From assembly GCA_021159225.1 (NCBI GenBank), contig JAGGSE010000133.1:1-31974 (forward strand): DNA of 31,974 bases. The letters run 5' to 3'. The notes beneath the pieces were generated by a model, which worked only from the letters and a program-made list of their open reading frames with translations, ran no database searches and was not told where the DNA came from. Positions 5,669-11,796 of the stretch are shown here, piece after piece; positions within the stretch are counted from its first letter, which is position 1; each line of letters opens with the position of its first letter. The DNA is from a bacterium (GTDB taxonomy: Bacteria > Patescibacteriota > Minisyncoccia > Minisyncoccales > JAGGSE01). The position numbers and the translations under genes were made by a program.

Positions 5669-6393
5669 TGGTTACGCCGTTGTTTGTTGAGATAATTGGA
5701 GAGCCTGAGGTAGGCAAAACTCACCTAAGTTGTACGTTTCCATCTCCCCTTTTATTGGATACTACGCCTAAGGCTGAGGCGATGCCTATAATAAGGAAGT
5801 TGCATGAAGATTGGCGAAACAGGTATGTTCGTGTTAGGAGCTGGAAAGATGTGGTGGCTGTGCTTGAAAGACTTAAAGAAGATAAAGAAAAGAGGTTTAA
5901 GACTGTGGTCGTTGATACTTCGGCTGACTTGCAAAATCTGGCAGCGGCTGAGTGGTTAGAAGAAGTGAATAAGGAGAGGCGTAAAGCTGGGAAGGATGAG
6001 CTGAAGGCGGTGTTTCCGATTACAGAGTATAGGTGGGTTAGGGCTAAAGTTGATGATTTCATCTGTGAAGTAGTAGACCCGGACAGGCTTGGAAGGAATC
6101 TTGTTTTTATAGCACAGATGAAAGATGAGTGGGTAGGAGGCAAATCTACTGGGCGTAGATGCCGAGACGGGTATAAGAAGGCTCCTTTCTATGCGGATAT
6201 AAGGCTTTATATGTTCTTGGAAGCTGTTACGGATGAAAAAGGCTTGGCTACAGGAAGGTATGTAAGGAAGTGTAGAGTGGTGAAGAACAGGTTTATAGAT
6301 AAGTGTAGTGAAGAATGGGTGGAGTATATAAATCCTTCTTGGGAAGAAATAGTAAAGATTACAGGTTTAAGTCCAGAGGAGGTTGTTTGCTGA
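5668..6393 (+). CDS. RecA-like AAA ATPase, Sak4-type
   Basis: 241 residues. Walker A is GEPEVGKT at residues 11-18; Walker B is the TVVVDT strand at 79-84, followed by a Ser/Ala/Asp sensor-like turn. A Phe-Ile-Ala-Gln strand near residue 150 fits the post-Walker-B strand of the RecA core. Length and layout match the phage Sak4/AAA_24 group of single-strand annealing or strand-exchange ATPases, which are usually paired with an ssDNA-binding protein, as probably here (4415). Likely drives recombination-dependent replication or repair of the viral genome. Confident as an ATPase, less so on subtype. Confidence 0.8.
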   Translation: MVTPLFVEIIGEPEVGKTHLSCTFPSPLLLDTTPKAEAMPIIRKLHEDWRNRYVRVRSWKDVVAVLERLKEDKEKRFKTVVVDTSADLQNLAAAEWLEEVNKERRKAGKDELKAVFPITEYRWVRAKVDDFICEVVDPDRLGRNLVFIAQMKDEWVGGKSTGRRCRDGYKKAPFYADIRLYMFLEAVTDEKGLATGRYVRKCRVVKNRFIDKCSEEWVEYINPSWEEIVKITGLSPEEVVC

Positions 6394-6533
6394 TGCCTCA
6401 CTGCCCGAAGTGTAAGTATCATACTTTAGAGCAAAGAACAGACCAAGATTATATACTTATCTGCCCGAATTGCGGTGCTGTATATTATTTGAGGGAGATA
6501 AAAGATGAAGAAAAGGATAATAATAGAAGTTGA
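6393..6533 (+). CDS. 46-residue zinc ribbon
   Basis: The start is ATG 6393, overlapping the ATPase stop and preceded by GGAGG; a longer frame from 6315 would run inside the ATPase gene. Two pairs, CPKC and CPNC, separated by about 20 residues make a classic zinc ribbon resembling those of transcription factors such as TFS/TFB. The C-terminus is acidic. Confidence 0.65.
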   Translation: MPHCPKCKYHTLEQRTDQDYILICPNCGAVYYLREIKDEEKDNNRS

Positions 6534-6642
6534 TAGCGAATTCTTTGATGTGGTTGAAGAGTTCGTAAAGATAGTGCAGATATTTAAACGTGTGGCTAAT
6601 AGTAATAAGATTCCTATAAAAGTGGAGGTGAAGAGTGAATGA
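6505..6642 (+). CDS. 45-residue hypothetical protein before PCNA
   Basis: ATG 6505 follows GGGAGA by 7 bases; TGA at 6640-6642 overlaps the PCNA ATG (6639). The product begins with a basic strand of three Ile, has one acidic/hydrophobic helix and a Val/Lys-rich final strand. The strand-helix-strand layout recalls half of a small alpha/beta DNA-binding domain, but no family is recognised. Confidence 0.5.
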   Translation: MKKRIIIEVDSEFFDVVEEFVKIVQIFKRVANSNKIPIKVEVKSE

Positions 6643-7403
6643 GAATAAAGTGTAAAGCTGAACTCTGGAAGAATTTAGTGGAAGTTTGCTCACCTTTGCT
6701 TGGTGAGTTACAGTTCAATATAAGCGAAGACGGGCTGATGCTTAGTCAGCTTGACGAATCGCATACAGCCTTGACTATACTTGAATTGAGTGCTGAATAC
6801 TTTGAAGAGTTAGATGCTGGAGATGAAGGATATATAAGGTTTGCCGTTACTGATATGAAGAAGGCTTTGAAGAGAATAAAGGCGGATGATACCATTATAC
6901 TTAGCTTTCCTGATGAGTTCGGAAATCTTGAAATAGTGGTTGAAGGCAAAAGGCGGAGAGCGTTTAGGACTAAGATGCTTAATAAGGAAAAGCCTTGGGA
7001 ACGCCGCCCTGTTGTTGTGCCTGAGGCTAGGCTTAAAGTCTGCACTGAAGGTTTGCTTATGGCTGTTGAAGATGCGACCTTTGTAGGTAAAAAGGACTTT
7101 GGTTACTTTGAAATGGAAACTACGGCTACTGGCTTGGCTGTTAGGGCTAGGGAAGAGTCTGGGCTTCGTTCAGTCGAAAATGTGCTTTTACCGGGCTGGG
7201 ATATAATGGCGATGGAAGCAAAGGCTGGAGTGAAGGCTAGTTATAGCATGGCTTACTTTAATCCTATTGTGAGAAGTGCTTATAAGCTTGCTGGGATTAT
7301 ACAGCTTGAGTATGGGACTGATATGCCTATAAAACTCGACTGTCAGATTCCTTATAAAGGTAAATTGATTTACTGGTTAGCACCAAGAGTTGAAAAGGGG
7401 TGA
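6639..7403 (+). CDS. pcn: Sliding clamp, PCNA family
   Basis: 254 residues, close to the usual 245-250 of archaeal PCNA. The N-terminus (Ile-Lys-Cys-Lys-Ala-Glu-x-x-Lys), the hydrophobic Leu-Ser-Gln-Leu-Asp-Glu-Ser-His-Thr turn in domain 1, and the C-terminal Tyr-Gly-Thr-Asp-Met-Pro-Ile-Lys-Leu followed by Tyr-Trp-Leu-Ala-Pro-Arg are diagnostic. It would form a homotrimeric ring that tethers polymerase, nuclease or helicase partners to DNA. With no polymerase in the window it presumably recruits the host's, or competes with the host clamp. It overlaps the preceding mini-gene by 4 bases. Domain 1 contains an unusually basic Lys/Arg segment near residue 103. Confidence 0.92.
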   Translation: MRIKCKAELWKNLVEVCSPLLGELQFNISEDGLMLSQLDESHTALTILELSAEYFEELDAGDEGYIRFAVTDMKKALKRIKADDTIILSFPDEFGNLEIVVEGKRRRAFRTKMLNKEKPWERRPVVVPEARLKVCTEGLLMAVEDATFVGKKDFGYFEMETTATGLAVRAREESGLRSVENVLLPGWDIMAMEAKAGVKASYSMAYFNPIVRSAYKLAGIIQLEYGTDMPIKLDCQIPYKGKLIYWLAPRVEKG

Positions 7404-7407
7404 TGAG

Positions 7408-7800
7408 ATGGAAAAGTTTAAAGAGTGCCTCATAGAGTTTAAGTCGGAAGAAGACGCAAAAGCCTGCTATGAGATGCTTGAAGGAATAAGGCAGAAAAAG
7501 GTGAAAATAAAGAGTCCGGTGAATCTTGGAAATAAAGTGCGTGTGGTCGTCCGCATAGTCGAAGATAAAATGGAATCGCCTTTAGAAATAACTATGGCTG
7601 ATAAAGAGCACGCTTGGTTCTTTGCTCAGGTCTTGGACTGGATATGGAAAGGAGATATAGGCATTAAGTCTGTGAAGTATGCGGATGCAAAATGCCTCAT
7701 AGAAGTTGAGTGGCTTGTGAAGTATGTGAAGATGAAAGTAGACGGAGTGAAATGGGTGAAGTTCAGGAAAAAAGACGGATGGGAAATGGAGGAGGGCTAG
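7408..7800 (+). CDS. Hypothetical protein downstream of PCNA, 130 aa
   Basis: Start placed at ATG 7408 after GGGGTGATGAG; a frame opening at 7390 would overlap PCNA. Two alpha/beta units: a strand with Glu/Asp/Ala helix near the N-terminus, a Val-rich strand, a Trp-rich helix, then two more strands and a basic end. The fold order loosely recalls Pcc1-like small alpha/beta proteins, but similarity cannot be claimed. Co-translated with the clamp, so a clamp-linked role is possible. Confidence 0.55.
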   Translation: MEKFKECLIEFKSEEDAKACYEMLEGIRQKKVKIKSPVNLGNKVRVVVRIVEDKMESPLEITMADKEHAWFFAQVLDWIWKGDIGIKSVKYADAKCLIEVEWLVKYVKMKVDGVKWVKFRKKDGWEMEEG

Positions 7801-7803
7801 GCT

Positions 7804-8046
7804 GTGCCTGAGGGTTGTCTTACTAAGCCGTGTAGAGAATGTGAGTGGCACATAGTGCGTGGAGGTCGCCTAGACTGTAATTACTTGAATAGGCTGGGAA
7901 TAAAACAGCCTTCTATGTCGAGCTTCATGGATAAAGAGACAGACGAGGAGAAGCTGAAGAAGAAGATAGAAGAGGAGGAAAGAAGGCTTGCTGAGGCTAG
8001 AAAGGCTTTGGAAGAGCTTAAAAAACTTAAAGAAGAAGTCAAATAG
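7804..8046 (+). CDS. Cysteine motif plus coiled coil
   Basis: 80 residues from GTG 7804. Four cysteines (5, 10, 13, 25) in a zinc-type pattern are followed by a linker and a 40-residue Glu/Lys coiled coil. Zinc knuckle and dimerising coil suggest a small regulator or adaptor. The end overlaps the next gene by 59 bases. Confidence 0.55.
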   Translation: MPEGCLTKPCRECEWHIVRGGRLDCNYLNRLGIKQPSMSSFMDKETDEEKLKKKIEEEERRLAEARKALEELKKLKEEVK

Positions 8047-8260
8047 GTGTAAGTATGCTTCGATATGCGATAAATATAGAGAGGATAGCTATGTCTGTAA
8101 TAGAGAAGGCGGTGGAGTTTATTGCGGGCAGTACAGGCTGTTTGAGGAGAGAAAAGCTCTTGTTAAGGTATGTGCTAAATGCGGTCATCCTTGGAAAGAA
8201 CAGAAGAAATGTCCTTACTGTGGAAGTAGTAGGTATAAAGTAATTATAAAAAAGAGGTGA
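7988..8260 (+). CDS. Double cysteine-cluster protein with C-terminal zinc ribbon
   Basis: 90 residues if started at TTG 7988, the only start in this frame with a ribosome site (GGAGG 7974-7978, 9-base spacing); the first 20 residues are a basic helix. Next comes a C-x5-C-x9-C-x8-C cluster (C21, C27, C37, C46) and then a CxxC...CxxC ribbon (C62/C65, C75/C78). The long overlap with the preceding coiled coil gene is unusual, and a ribosomal frameshift joining both frames is an alternative. Confidence 0.5.
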   Translation: MLRLERLWKSLKNLKKKSNRCKYASICDKYREDSYVCNREGGGVYCGQYRLFEERKALVKVCAKCGHPWKEQKKCPYCGSSRYKVIIKKR

Positions 8261-8264
8261 GTTC

Positions 8265-8390
8265 ATGGGAAAAGTATACGTATGGAGATGTCCTGAGCAT
8301 GGAGAAATGGAGTTAATGGAAGACTTAATCGAGGCTTTCTGTCCGAAGTGCGGGCGGAGAATGGAAAAAGTCGGTGAATATGAAGAATGA
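8265..8390 (+). CDS. 41-residue zinc ribbon
   Basis: ATG 8265 after GAGGTGA. CPEH near residue 9 and CPKC at 26-29 form a CxxH/CxxC knuckle pair around an acidic helix. TGA 8388-8390 overlaps the next ATG at 8387. Confidence 0.55.
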   Translation: MGKVYVWRCPEHGEMELMEDLIEAFCPKCGRRMEKVGEYEE

Positions 8391-8566
8391 AAAAAGTGCT
8401 GATAAAGAGGGGCTATAGGATTTGTAGTAGATGTGGTCGCCGCATAGTTAAAGGAGAGTATGCTTGGCTGGGCATAAAGAGATGGAAAAAAGGAAAGTAT
8501 AGGCGGAAATGGGTTTGTAAAGAATGCTATGAGGAGATGTGCGTGAACAGTGAGAGTAAGACCTAG
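8387..8566 (+). CDS. 59-residue basic zinc ribbon
   Basis: ATG 8387 overlaps the previous stop. CSRC (residues 13-16) and CKEC (around 46-49), plus one further Cys, surround a very basic, Trp-rich centre. It could bind DNA or RNA through the basic face. TAG at 8564-8566 lies inside the start of the next gene. Confidence 0.55.
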   Translation: MKKVLIKRGYRICSRCGRRIVKGEYAWLGIKRWKKGKYRRKWVCKECYEEMCVNSESKT

Positions 8567-9287
8567 TCCAGCCAAGCAGATAATAGACTTGGTGAAGGCG
8601 TATCCGGGCATTACTAGAACAGAACTTGCGGCTATGCTGGATAGAAGCTATTGGTCTATACGCTACTGGTGTGATAAGCTGGAGAAAGAAGGGAAGATTA
8701 AGGCTAAAAGAATATGGACTGTGAGGCATACTGTTCGCAGAGTAGAGTATTATCCTGTTAAGCCTCCGGGAGTTTATTACAGGACGCAAGTTGCTTTAAT
8801 GTTCTATGCTAGAGTGCCTAGGCGGAAAACACCCGACCCGATAGCTGAGTTTCGTGTGTGCGTTGTGAGTGATAAAGAAGGAATGTATGACATTCACAAG
8901 CTTGAGAGGGCTTGTCTTTATATAGGAGTTATACTTGCACCGCAGACATACTGGATAAAGCAGGAAAGTATAGTTACGGCTAGGGAGATAGATGAACCTA
9001 TAGACCCGGATGAGCTTGAGCTGAGTGTTCCCGTCTATAAGAGGCTTAACTATGCTGAAAGATATGCCTGTTTTTTTCGGTCTAGGCGAGAATCTTCAGA
9101 ATGGTGGAGAAATGAAGTGCCTGATTATTGGGAGTATGAAGAAGCTCCCGTCCCTTTACCCAGAAAAGGAGATTATGAGTATGATGAAAAGTATATTAAA
9201 GCACAGGAGGATACTCTTGTGAAAGCAAAGTTTTTGAAGTATAGATTTGATAACCGCAGGGGGGAGATGGTTGCCGTCACAGAGTAA
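8550..9287 (+). CDS. Winged-helix DNA-binding protein, 245 aa
   Basis: Starts with GTG 8550, overlapping the preceding gene. Residues 8-60 form a MarR/GntR-like winged helix: a helix, then a Pro-Gly-Ile-Thr-Arg-Thr-Glu-Leu turn into helix 2, and a recognition helix with Tyr-Trp-Ser-Ile-Arg. The remaining 180 residues are an unrecognised alpha/beta part with many Tyr/Trp/Arg and an acidic, Tyr-rich stretch near 200-215. Probably a DNA-binding protein of the replication region. Confidence 0.6.
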   Translation: MRVRPSPAKQIIDLVKAYPGITRTELAAMLDRSYWSIRYWCDKLEKEGKIKAKRIWTVRHTVRRVEYYPVKPPGVYYRTQVALMFYARVPRRKTPDPIAEFRVCVVSDKEGMYDIHKLERACLYIGVILAPQTYWIKQESIVTAREIDEPIDPDELELSVPVYKRLNYAERYACFFRSRRESSEWWRNEVPDYWEYEEAPVPLPRKGDYEYDEKYIKAQEDTLVKAKFLKYRFDNRRGEMVAVTE

Positions 9288-9471
9288 AGAAATATATTAT
9301 AAGTGTCCTAAGTGCGGGTATGAGCACTATGATTTGCCTACTTTACCTTATAAGCGTATTCCTCATAAGACTAAAAGAGATAAGAGCGGAAAGTTTGTAG
9401 TGCTCAGCTATAGAGCCGTTCCTACTTGTCCTATCTGTGGCTGTAATATGGTAAGGAGAAGAAAGAAATGA
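9271..9471 (+). CDS. Zinc-ribbon protein, about 66 aa
   Basis: TTG 9271 is preceded by GGGGGGAG at 9259-9266; a frame from 9247 is the alternative. CPKCG at the N-terminal end and CPICGC near the C-terminus flank a basic middle with His/Tyr/Lys. Ends with a run of basic residues. ATGA overlap with the next gene. Confidence 0.55.
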   Translation: MPSQSKEIYYKCPKCGYEHYDLPTLPYKRIPHKTKRDKSGKFVVLSYRAVPTCPICGCNMVRRRKK

Positions 9472-9686
9472 AATTGAGTAAAACCGAAAAGCTGGCAATT
9501 GAGTTTCTTGAAAAAGTATGGAAAGATATGCCGAAACCGTTTATAACGGTTCACAGTGCCTATGGTCTGATGAGGCGTTATGGAAAGTCAGTAGGATACT
9601 GGTTAAAGGTTCTTAATAAGCTTAAAGAAAAAGGTCTTGTCGAGTTAATAGACGAAAGGCATATGATTTGGAGAGTAAAGAAATGA
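9468..9686 (+). CDS. Small winged-helix protein
   Basis: 72 residues forming three helices and a C-terminal wing (Gly-Leu-Val-Glu-Leu-Ile...Trp-Arg-Val). The recognition helix (Ser-Val-Gly-Tyr-Trp-Leu-Lys-Val-Leu) is typical of archaeal single-domain winged-helix regulators, which usually dimerise on operators. Overlaps the genes on both sides. Confidence 0.6.
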   Translation: MKLSKTEKLAIEFLEKVWKDMPKPFITVHSAYGLMRRYGKSVGYWLKVLNKLKEKGLVELIDERHMIWRVKK

Positions 9687-10015
9687 GGGTTACTATAGAT
9701 ATAGATGGGAAGGGAGTGCTTGCCAAGTGGAAGGTTGCTTTGGACTTCTTGGTGCTTAAGGTGTTGAGTAGAGGAAATGCTTATGTGAGGCGGTCAGCAA
9801 ATAATAAGTTTCATCTTAAGGCTCATGGTCTGCCTATAAGCTTTAGGACTAGCTTGCTTATTCGTGCTTTGCTGGGAGATGATAAGATGAGAATAAAGTT
9901 CGATTTGGAAAGGAAGAAAAAGCCTAAACAGATATTGTGGAGCTGGAAAGACGGAAAGTATGCGGGGAGGTGGAGTAAGTGCCTAAGAAGCGTTCTATTT
10001 GTAAATACGCAGTAG
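9683..10015 (+). CDS. Hypothetical basic protein, 110 aa
   Basis: ATG 9683 in an ATGA overlap, with GGAGAG upstream. A beta-hairpin start, a hydrophobic helix, an Arg/Ser/Asn turn and a strongly basic C-terminal half with Trp residues. Nucleic-acid binding is plausible; family unknown. Its last 12 codons overlap the next mini-gene. Confidence 0.5.
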   Translation: MRVTIDIDGKGVLAKWKVALDFLVLKVLSRGNAYVRRSANNKFHLKAHGLPISFRTSLLIRALLGDDKMRIKFDLERKKKPKQILWSWKDGKYAGRWSKCLRSVLFVNTQ

Positions 10016-10116
10016 CTGTTTATGTAGTAGGCGTGCTAGTAGGTTATCACTGCTCGAAGACCGGAAAAGAATGTATAGAACCTACTAACTGGGAGAAGTG
10101 TAAATATTATGAGTGA
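9979..10116 (+). CDS. 45-residue membrane/cysteine mini-protein
   Basis: GTG 9979 lies 8 bases after GGAGG (9966-9970), inside the end of the previous gene. The frame stops at TGA 10114-10116, overlapping the nuclease start. A basic N-terminus with one Cys is followed by a 14-residue Val/Ala/Tyr/Gly hydrophobic stretch and three cysteines (25, 32, 41). The hydrophobic stretch is short for a membrane helix, so it may instead be a buried strand of a small metal-binding fold. Confidence 0.45.
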   Translation: MPKKRSICKYAVAVYVVGVLVGYHCSKTGKECIEPTNWEKCKYYE

Positions 10117-10828
10117 ACTGGTCGAGAACGCCTATGAGAATAGTGCTGTGGTTAGCAGAATAATGGAATCTTTGAGGAAAAGAAGCTTTAGACCGGGACA
10201 GTGGAGCGTTACTAGGCTTGTCTGCTGTCCAAGGAAGACTTATTACTATATGAGCGGAAAAGAGCCTTTTATCTTTGATTACAACATTCTTACTATGGCA
10301 AGAGGAAGAGCTCATCATGGCGTATTAGAAGTCTATCCTTTGAGGGAAATTGAAAGAGAAAAAGACGGGATAGTCGGAGATATAGATATGATAGGTGAGC
10401 GTATAACTGAGATATTCACGACAACAGTTAGCTTGAAGAAGGTGAAGTCTGCATTTGACGCTTTGAAAGTATTTCCTTTGAAAGTTAGGCAGTTGATGGC
10501 GTATTGCTATATGTGTAATGAGGATGAAGGAGACTTGCTTGTGTTTTACCTTTTTGGAGACTACAGTAGATTCGTTGAGCTCTTTGGTAAAAAAGTCTAT
10601 ACGGGGATAAGACCTGTTCTTAAATGCTATACTTATAAGTTCAAAAAATCCGCTTTGGAAGAGAATTGGAAGGAGATTCTTAGGAATAAAGAAGAAATAG
10701 AGCAGGCTTTGAAGGATGGAGTTCCGCCTTTGAAGACTGGCTTGAAAATGGAGTGTAATTACTGCCCATATGTTCCTTATTGCTTTGGAGAATATATAGC
10801 GGAGAGGAAGAAAAATGAGGTTCTATAA
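10109..10828 (+). CDS. Cas4-like PD-(D/E)XK nuclease with Fe-S cysteines
   Basis: 239 residues. The Cas4/AddB-type cysteine arrangement is visible: Cys pair 39/40 before Pro-Arg-Lys, and C216, C219, C225 near the C-terminus, expected to hold a 4Fe-4S cluster. Nuclease core residues are H70, D91 (GDID), E101 and the Gln-x3-Tyr motif at 128-132. The usual lysine two residues after E101 is a phenylalanine here, so catalysis is uncertain. It probably resects DNA ends for recombination; it adjoins the methylase and helicase genes. No cas1/cas2 or CRISPR array is present, so it is not a CRISPR gene by context. Confidence 0.75.
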   Translation: MSELVENAYENSAVVSRIMESLRKRSFRPGQWSVTRLVCCPRKTYYYMSGKEPFIFDYNILTMARGRAHHGVLEVYPLREIEREKDGIVGDIDMIGERITEIFTTTVSLKKVKSAFDALKVFPLKVRQLMAYCYMCNEDEGDLLVFYLFGDYSRFVELFGKKVYTGIRPVLKCYTYKFKKSALEENWKEILRNKEEIEQALKDGVPPLKTGLKMECNYCPYVPYCFGEYIAERKKNEVL

Positions 10829-11657
10829 GATAATAATTGGAGATAGTAGAGATATGAAGGAAGTCGAGTCAAGCTCGGTGCATCTGGCAGTAACAAGCCC
10901 GCCTTACTGGCATCTCGATGTGTTCTCAAAGCCGGGAGAAGAAGGATGGGATAGGGATTTATCGAGAATAGAAAGAAAAGAGGACTTCTTTAGAGAGCTG
11001 GGTAAGGTGTGGAAAGAAGTTGAAAGAGTGCTGGTTCCCGGAGGAGTGCTCGTAGTGGAATGGGAAGACTATCCGCCCGGTAGCCGTATCTATGGGTATA
11101 TAAGGGAGATTTGCCTTTGCGGAGATATGGTCGCTTCAGTAGAAAAAGCCGGCTTGTATCTTATAAGTAGATGGATTTGGAGAAAGTTTAACTCCGGCAC
11201 GGCTATTAATAAGTTTCAGTATACTACCTATGGGAACTTAAGGCAGAATGTGCCGAGGGCTATTGCTAACTGGGCGTATGTCTTTGCTTTTCAGAAACGT
11301 TGCTATGAAAGTAAAGAAAGAGAACTTGACTTTACAAGAGAAGAGTGGAAAGCTTGGAGTGATGGAGTCTGGTATATAGAGAGTAAAAGCTCTGGTGCGG
11401 GCGAGTATATATCAGGTGGAGCTGTCTTTCCTGTAGAATTAGTCAAGCGTATAATTAGGATTTATACTGTTCCCGGGCAGGTTGTTCTCGACCCGTTTCT
11501 TGGAACGGGAACGACCATGCTCGCCGCCTTTCAGCTGGGCAGGTCATGTATAGGCTATGAAGTCCTGCCCAGAATGCTTCCTATCATAAAGGCAAAAGTA
11601 AAGTATGGTTCTCAAAGTTTGGAGGAACCTATAAAATGGGAGATAATAAGGAGGTGA
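10815..11657 (+). CDS. Site-specific DNA methyltransferase, beta class
   Basis: 280 residues. Motif IV is TSPPYW at 27-32 and motif I is DPFLGTGTT at 226-234, the circularly permuted order of the beta class (mostly N4-cytosine, some N6-adenine). The Ser-Pro-Pro-Tyr form favours N4-cytosine. Between them lie a Val-Pro-Gly-Gly-Val strand and a variable target-recognition part of about 110 residues. No cognate restriction enzyme adjoins, so this is an orphan methylase, probably protecting viral DNA from host restriction. Overlaps the nuclease gene by 14 bases. Confidence 0.88.
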   Translation: MRFYKIIIGDSRDMKEVESSSVHLAVTSPPYWHLDVFSKPGEEGWDRDLSRIERKEDFFRELGKVWKEVERVLVPGGVLVVEWEDYPPGSRIYGYIREICLCGDMVASVEKAGLYLISRWIWRKFNSGTAINKFQYTTYGNLRQNVPRAIANWAYVFAFQKRCYESKERELDFTREEWKAWSDGVWYIESKSSGAGEYISGGAVFPVELVKRIIRIYTVPGQVVLDPFLGTGTTMLAAFQLGRSCIGYEVLPRMLPIIKAKVKYGSQSLEEPIKWEIIRR

Positions 11658-11661
11658 ATAT

Positions 11662-11796
11662 ATGCCCTACAGATATGAAAGCCTTCCGAAGAAATGTAAG
11701 TGTGAAAGTTGCGGATATGAAATAGAAAATCCCGGCGAACACTGTAGATTTATAAAGTGTCCGGTTTGCGGCGGAAGAATGTGGCGGGTTGAGTGA
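11662..11796 (+). CDS. 44-residue zinc-ribbon protein
   Basis: ATG 11662 follows GGAGGTG. It has a C-x-C-x2-C cluster, a middle Cys and CPVCGG near the end, consistent with a zinc ribbon. TGA 11794-11796 overlaps the helicase ATG, so it is translationally coupled to it. Confidence 0.6.
   Translation: MPYRYESLPKKCKCESCGYEIENPGEHCRFIKCPVCGGRMWRVE

Noticed and set aside
8039..8789. Minus-strand frames of 113 and 190 codons.
   Set aside because: They oppose several small plus-strand genes with ribosome sites and zinc-ribbon motifs; no minus-strand ribosome site precedes them.
10109..10828. CRISPR adaptation locus, suggested by the Cas4-like gene.
   Set aside because: No cas1, cas2 or other cas gene and no regularly spaced direct repeats occur in the window.
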